The translations under genes and the position numbers were made by a program. Below the pieces are notes generated by a model, which saw only the letters and a program-made list of their open reading frames with translations, ran no database searches and was not told where the DNA came from. 64,000 nucleotides of DNA from Candidatus Dormiibacterota bacterium (GTDB taxonomy: Bacteria; Chloroflexota; Dormibacteria; Dormibacterales; Dormibacteraceae). The stretch is taken from NCBI GenBank assembly GCA_024280995.1, contig JAMXLM010000018.1, forward strand, positions 62,001-126,000. The letters run 5' to 3'. Of the stretch, positions 60,782-64,000 are shown piece after piece (position 1 is the first letter of the stretch; each line of letters begins with the position of its first letter).

Positions 60782-61705
60782 ATGGCGACGGCGCTCTCCC
60801 TCACCCACCTGGGTTCGCTGATGCGCGGCGTGCGCAGCGTCGACGAGGTGGGCGCCGACGAGCGGGCGGCGTCGCTCGCCAAGCGCTCAATCAAGAAGTC
60901 GTCGAAGCTGTGGGCGCTCGACCTGGCGATCCGGTGCATGGACCTGACGACGCTCGAGGGCCAGGACACGCCAGGCAAGGTCGCGGCGATGTGCGCGAAA
61001 GCGATCCGTCCCAGGCCTGGCGACGCCACCATCCCATCGGTGGCAGCGGTGTGCGTCTACCCGCTGCGCATCGCGGACTGCGTCGAGCACGTGCGCGGGA
61101 CGGGTATCCACATCGCTTCGGTCGCGACCGCGTTCCCGAGTGGTCAGAGCTTCACGAACATCAAGGTCGCCGAGACAGAGGAGTGCGTTCGCGCCGGCGC
61201 GGACGAGATCGACATGGTGATCGACCGCGGCGCGTTCCTCTCTGGCGACTACCAGCGGGTCTACGACGAGATCGTCGCCGTCAAGGAAGCGTGCGGGAAC
61301 GCTCATCTGAAGGTGATTCTCGAGACCGGCGAGCTCGGCAACTACGACGCCGTGCGGCGCGCATCGATCCTCGCGATGGCGGCAGGCGCCGACTTCATCA
61401 AGACCTCGACCGGCAAGGTGCAGCCCGCGGCGACGCCGGCAATCGCGCTGGTGATGATGGAGGCGATCCGCGATTTCGTCCGCGAGACCGGCCGCCCGGT
61501 CGGTTTCAAGGCGGCCGGCGGCATCCGCACCGCCAAGCAGGCCATCACCTATCTCGTCATCACTTACGAGACGTTGGGACCCGATTGGATGACGCCCGAC
61601 CGCCTGCGCCTCGGCGCCTCGACGCTGCTGAACGACGTACTGATGCAGATCGAGAAGGAGCGCAGCGGCGCGTACCAGTCCATCGATTACTTCACGGTGG
61701 ACTAG
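60782..61705 (+). CDS. deoC: Deoxyribose-phosphate aldolase
   Basis: The 307-residue protein has the DERA core: VCVYPLRIADCVEHV, AFPSGQ, KVILETGELG, the Schiff-base Lys207 in DFIKTSTGK and the second Lys243 in GFKAAGGIR. It splits 2-deoxyribose 5-phosphate into glyceraldehyde 3-phosphate and acetaldehyde. The 45-residue N-terminal extension is usual in the longer class of DeoC. The next gene, an aldehyde dehydrogenase, starts on the base after its stop and may oxidise the acetaldehyde. Confidence 0.93.
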   Translation: MATALSLTHLGSLMRGVRSVDEVGADERAASLAKRSIKKSSKLWALDLAIRCMDLTTLEGQDTPGKVAAMCAKAIRPRPGDATIPSVAAVCVYPLRIADCVEHVRGTGIHIASVATAFPSGQSFTNIKVAETEECVRAGADEIDMVIDRGAFLSGDYQRVYDEIVAVKEACGNAHLKVILETGELGNYDAVRRASILAMAAGADFIKTSTGKVQPAATPAIALVMMEAIRDFVRETGRPVGFKAAGGIRTAKQAITYLVITYETLGPDWMTPDRLRLGASTLLNDVLMQIEKERSGAYQSIDYFTVD

Positions 61706-63178
61706 ATGGCCATCACGAAAAAGCAAACAGAAGCCCTCGCGAAGCAGGTATTCGAGTACGCGCCCGCGCCGGAGGCGATCGACCACGTCAAAGTCCAGCC
61801 TCGCTACGGGCTGTTCATCGGCGGCAAGATGGTCGCCGCGCACAGCAAGAAGCGCTTTCCGACGATCAACCCGGCGACCGAGAAGACGCTCTCCGAGGTC
61901 GTCGACGCGGACGAGGTCGACGTCGATCGGGCGGTCAAGGCCGCGAGCAAGGCTTTCGAATCGTGGTCGCACCTTTCCGCGTCGCGGCGCGCGCGTTATC
62001 TGTTCCGGATCTCGCGCATCCTGCAGGAGCGCTCGCGCGAGCTGGCGGTCGTGGAGACGATGGACGGCGGCAAGCCGATCAAGGAGTCGCGCGACGTCGA
62101 CATCCCGCTGAGCGCCGCGCACTTCTTCTACTACGCGGGCTGGGCGGACAAGCTCGAGTGGGCGTTCCCGAACCGCAAGCCGCGGCCGCTGGGCGTGGCT
62201 GGACAGGTGATCCCCTGGAACTTCCCGCTCTTGATGCTCGCGTGGAAGATCGCGCCGGCGCTCGCCGCGGGCAACACCGTGGTGCTGAAGCCCGCCGAGA
62301 CGACGCCGCTGTCAGCGCTGCTGTTCGCCGAGATCTGCATGCAGGCGGACCTGCCGCCCGGAGTCGTAAACATCGTCACCGGCGCCGGCAAGACCGGCTC
62401 GCTGGTCGTCTCTCACCCGGACGTCAAGAAGGTCGCGTTCACGGGCTCGACCGAGGTGGGAAAGCTCATCCAGCGCTCCATCGCCGGCACGGGCAAGAAG
62501 CTGACCCTGGAGCTCGGCGGCAAGGCCGCGAACATCGTCTTCGAGGACGCGCCGCTCGACCAGGCGGTCGAGGGGATCGTCAACGGGATCTATTTCAATC
62601 AGGGGCACGTGTGCTGCGCGGGCTCTCGACTGCTAGTCCAGGAGTCGATCGCTGAGCCGCTGCTCGAGAAGCTCAAGCGCCGGCTGTCGACGCTGCGCCT
62701 CGGCGACCCGCTGGACAAGAACACCGACATCGGCGCGATCAACTCGAAGGCGCAGCTGGAAAAGATCCAGGGCCTGGTCGAGTCGGGGATCGAGGAGGGC
62801 GCGGAGCTCTACCAGCCCGAGTGCGCGATCCCTGAGCGCGGCTTCTGGTTCCCGCCGACGCTGTTCACGAACGTGTCGCAGTCGTACCGGATCGCGCGCG
62901 AGGAGATCTTCGGGCCGGTGCTGTCGGTGCTCACGTTCCGGACGCCGAGCGAGGCGGTTGAAAAGGCCAACAACACTCCCTACGGCCTGTCCGCCGGCGT
63001 GTGGACCGACAAGGGCTCGCGAATCCTGTGGATGGCGGAGCGCATGCGCGCGGGCGTGGTGTGGGCGAACACCTTCAACCGGTTCGACCCGACCTCGCCG
63101 TTCGGCGGCTACAAGGAGTCGGGCTACGGCCGCGAGGGTGGCATTCACGGCCTCATGCCGTACCTGGACCTCAACTGA
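61706..63178 (+). CDS. Aldehyde dehydrogenase (NAD-dependent)
   Basis: The 490-residue protein has all catalytic parts of the family: VIPWNFPLLM (Asn), FTGSTEVGK, LELGGKAANIVFEDA (Glu near 269) and GHVCCAGSR (nucleophile Cys303), then EEIFGPVLSVLTF. It oxidises an aldehyde to acid with NAD(P). Zero spacing to deoC supports a role in deoxyribose or nucleoside use. Its TGA overlaps the start of the half-length paralog. Confidence 0.93.
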   Translation: MAITKKQTEALAKQVFEYAPAPEAIDHVKVQPRYGLFIGGKMVAAHSKKRFPTINPATEKTLSEVVDADEVDVDRAVKAASKAFESWSHLSASRRARYLFRISRILQERSRELAVVETMDGGKPIKESRDVDIPLSAAHFFYYAGWADKLEWAFPNRKPRPLGVAGQVIPWNFPLLMLAWKIAPALAAGNTVVLKPAETTPLSALLFAEICMQADLPPGVVNIVTGAGKTGSLVVSHPDVKKVAFTGSTEVGKLIQRSIAGTGKKLTLELGGKAANIVFEDAPLDQAVEGIVNGIYFNQGHVCCAGSRLLVQESIAEPLLEKLKRRLSTLRLGDPLDKNTDIGAINSKAQLEKIQGLVESGIEEGAELYQPECAIPERGFWFPPTLFTNVSQSYRIAREEIFGPVLSVLTFRTPSEAVEKANNTPYGLSAGVWTDKGSRILWMAERMRAGVVWANTFNRFDPTSPFGGYKESGYGREGGIHGLMPYLDLN

Positions 63179-63987
63179 TGGACGTCCGCAAGACCTACAA
63201 GCTCTTCGTGAACGGAGAGTTCGTGCGCTCCGAGTCGGGCCGCGCCTACCGTCCCAACGGCGGCGGGGTCAACGTGCCACGCGGATCGCGCAAGGACCTG
63301 CGCGACGCCGTGCGCGCGGCCAGGACGGCGTTTGGCGCCTGGGCCGGCCGGACGGCGATGAATCGCGGTCAGATCCTCTATCGCGCGGCGGAGATGCTGG
63401 ATGGCCGTTCGGCGCAGTTCGTCGAGCTTCTCGGCGGTGGCGTTCGCGCGCGACGCGAGCTGGACCAATCGGTGGAGACAATCGTCTGGTACGCAGGCTG
63501 GACGGACAAGCTCCCGCAGGTCACTGGCACGGTGAACCCCGTTGCCGGGCCTTATTTCAATTTCACCATCCCCGAGCCGACGGGCGTGGTCGGCGTTGTC
63601 GCGCCCGAAGACTCGCCGCTGCTCGGCCTGGTTCGGCGCATCGCACCTGCGCTGTGCGGCGGCAACGTCGTGGTCGCCCTCGCGTCGGAGACGAGGCCGC
63701 TGCCCGCGCTGACGCTGGCCGAGGTGCTCGCGACCTCTGACGTTCCGGCCGGCGTGGTCAACATCATCAGCGGCCAGCGCAAGGAGCTCGTGCCGTGGCT
63801 CGCTTCGCACATGGACGTCAACGCCATCGACGTCGCGGGCTGCACTGACCAGGAGATCAAAGCCGTCGAGGAGTCGGCGGCGAGCAACGTGAAGCGCGTG
63901 ATCAAGATTCGCGAAGAGGAGATGAGCCCTTACCTCATCGCCGCCTTCATGGAGATGAAGACGGTCTGGCACCCGATCGGAGTCTGA
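63178..63987 (+). CDS. Half-length aldehyde dehydrogenase paralog without catalytic cysteine
   Basis: The 269-residue protein (ATG in TGATG with the previous stop) covers only the N-terminal cofactor half of the family: LFVNGEFVRSESGR, VETIVWYAGWTDKL, EPTGVVGVVAPEDSPLLGLVRRIAPAL, SDVPAGVVNIISG. The usual PWNFPL Asn is replaced by Asp (PEDSPL), and the Glu and Cys regions are absent. The end (MKTVWHPIGV) is clean with its own stop. It looks like a pseudoenzyme partner of the complete dehydrogenase. Confidence 0.82.
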   Translation: MDVRKTYKLFVNGEFVRSESGRAYRPNGGGVNVPRGSRKDLRDAVRAARTAFGAWAGRTAMNRGQILYRAAEMLDGRSAQFVELLGGGVRARRELDQSVETIVWYAGWTDKLPQVTGTVNPVAGPYFNFTIPEPTGVVGVVAPEDSPLLGLVRRIAPALCGGNVVVALASETRPLPALTLAEVLATSDVPAGVVNIISGQRKELVPWLASHMDVNAIDVAGCTDQEIKAVEESAASNVKRVIKIREEEMSPYLIAAFMEMKTVWHPIGV

Positions 63988-63990
63988 GGC

Positions 63991-64000
63991 GTGAGTAAAA
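63991..64000 (+). CDS. Start of a further gene of the deoC operon (cut by the window edge)
   Basis: GTGAGTAAAA begins four bases after the preceding TGA, with CTGAGG upstream. Only three codons are visible, so neither the gene nor its product can be confirmed. Confidence 0.3.

Noticed and set aside
60910-62655. 581-codon frame overlapping deoC and the aldehyde dehydrogenase
   Set aside because: Shifted-frame shadow; both real genes have catalytic motifs in another frame.

Overview
The window is a 64 kb piece of a GC-rich chromosome with densely packed genes. Many starts are GTG or TTG, and short stop/start overlaps (ATGA, GTGA, TGATG) are frequent. The content points to a soil-type, probably free-living bacterium of the Terrabacteria side (Actinomycetota, Chloroflexota or Dormibacterota-like): a deazaflavin (F420-type) reductase family protein, ECF sigma factors, LtrA, DUF4386 membrane proteins and several large LuxR-type STAND regulators. 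No ribosomal or other phylogenetic marker is present, so this placement is inference. There is no CRISPR array, no transposase and no integrase gene.

Layout. 1-3.3 kb: a leftward, translationally coupled operon of sigma factor, zinc-finger anti-sigma factor, membrane protein and HlyD-type adaptor that runs off the left edge. 3.4-5.7 kb: PadR regulator plus a DHA2 drug exporter. 5.7-9.8 kb: small stress membrane protein, lipase-like hydrolase, an unknown protein, and an isolated PrgI-VirB4 pair of the type IV secretion type. 9.9 kb: tRNA-Lys(CTT). A 43-base 3' piece of this tRNA is repeated at 16.77 kb (41/43 identical), and a 19-base piece is repeated again at 17.90 kb. These bracket a visibly less GC-rich island with a three-gene membrane/secreted operon, an ABC-ATPase remnant, a LuxR-type STAND regulator and an MFS transporter, then a nitrilase whose last codons are antisense tRNA sequence.

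18-30 kb: membrane protein, NarL-type histidine kinase and response regulator, MarR/cupin divergent pair, DnaJ-domain protein, quinone-oxidoreductase-like enzyme next to a DUF1697 remnant, secreted HDHxV protein, DUF4242 protein and a large LuxR/AAA regulator. 30-36 kb: a protein with an internally duplicated domain, flavoprotein, TMEM175-type channel, SRPBCC, MOSC, DUF1697 and GerW/YtfJ-like proteins. 36-44.6 kb: a possible local regulon. Three copies of a CGTAG-N4-CTACG palindrome sit in promoter regions around a central LuxR-type STAND regulator (38128-40410) and next to membrane proteins, a DUF4242-like protein, an MFS carrier and a kinase-less sensor. 45-51.7 kb: TetR-controlled DUF4386-panE-cupin operon with twin perfect operators, a MarR-GNAT fusion with an apparently leaderless, self-overlapping promoter, VOC protein, SigJ-like sigma factor, GNAT, deazaflavin reductase and a second TetR. 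51.8-57 kb: a DUF559 protein with an in-frame repeat tail, then a coupled four-gene cluster of esterase, ATP-grasp ligase, circularly permuted ATP-grasp and GCS2 carboxylate-amine ligase, which looks like a peptide or amide metabolite pathway. 57-64 kb: a small membrane HExxH protein, kelch lipoprotein, creatininase-family enzyme, secreted sialidase-fold protein, and a deoC-aldehyde dehydrogenase-half aldehyde dehydrogenase operon continuing off the right edge.

The strongest candidates for something new are the CGTAG palindrome regulon, the tRNA-Lys nested integration scars and the amide-ligase cluster.
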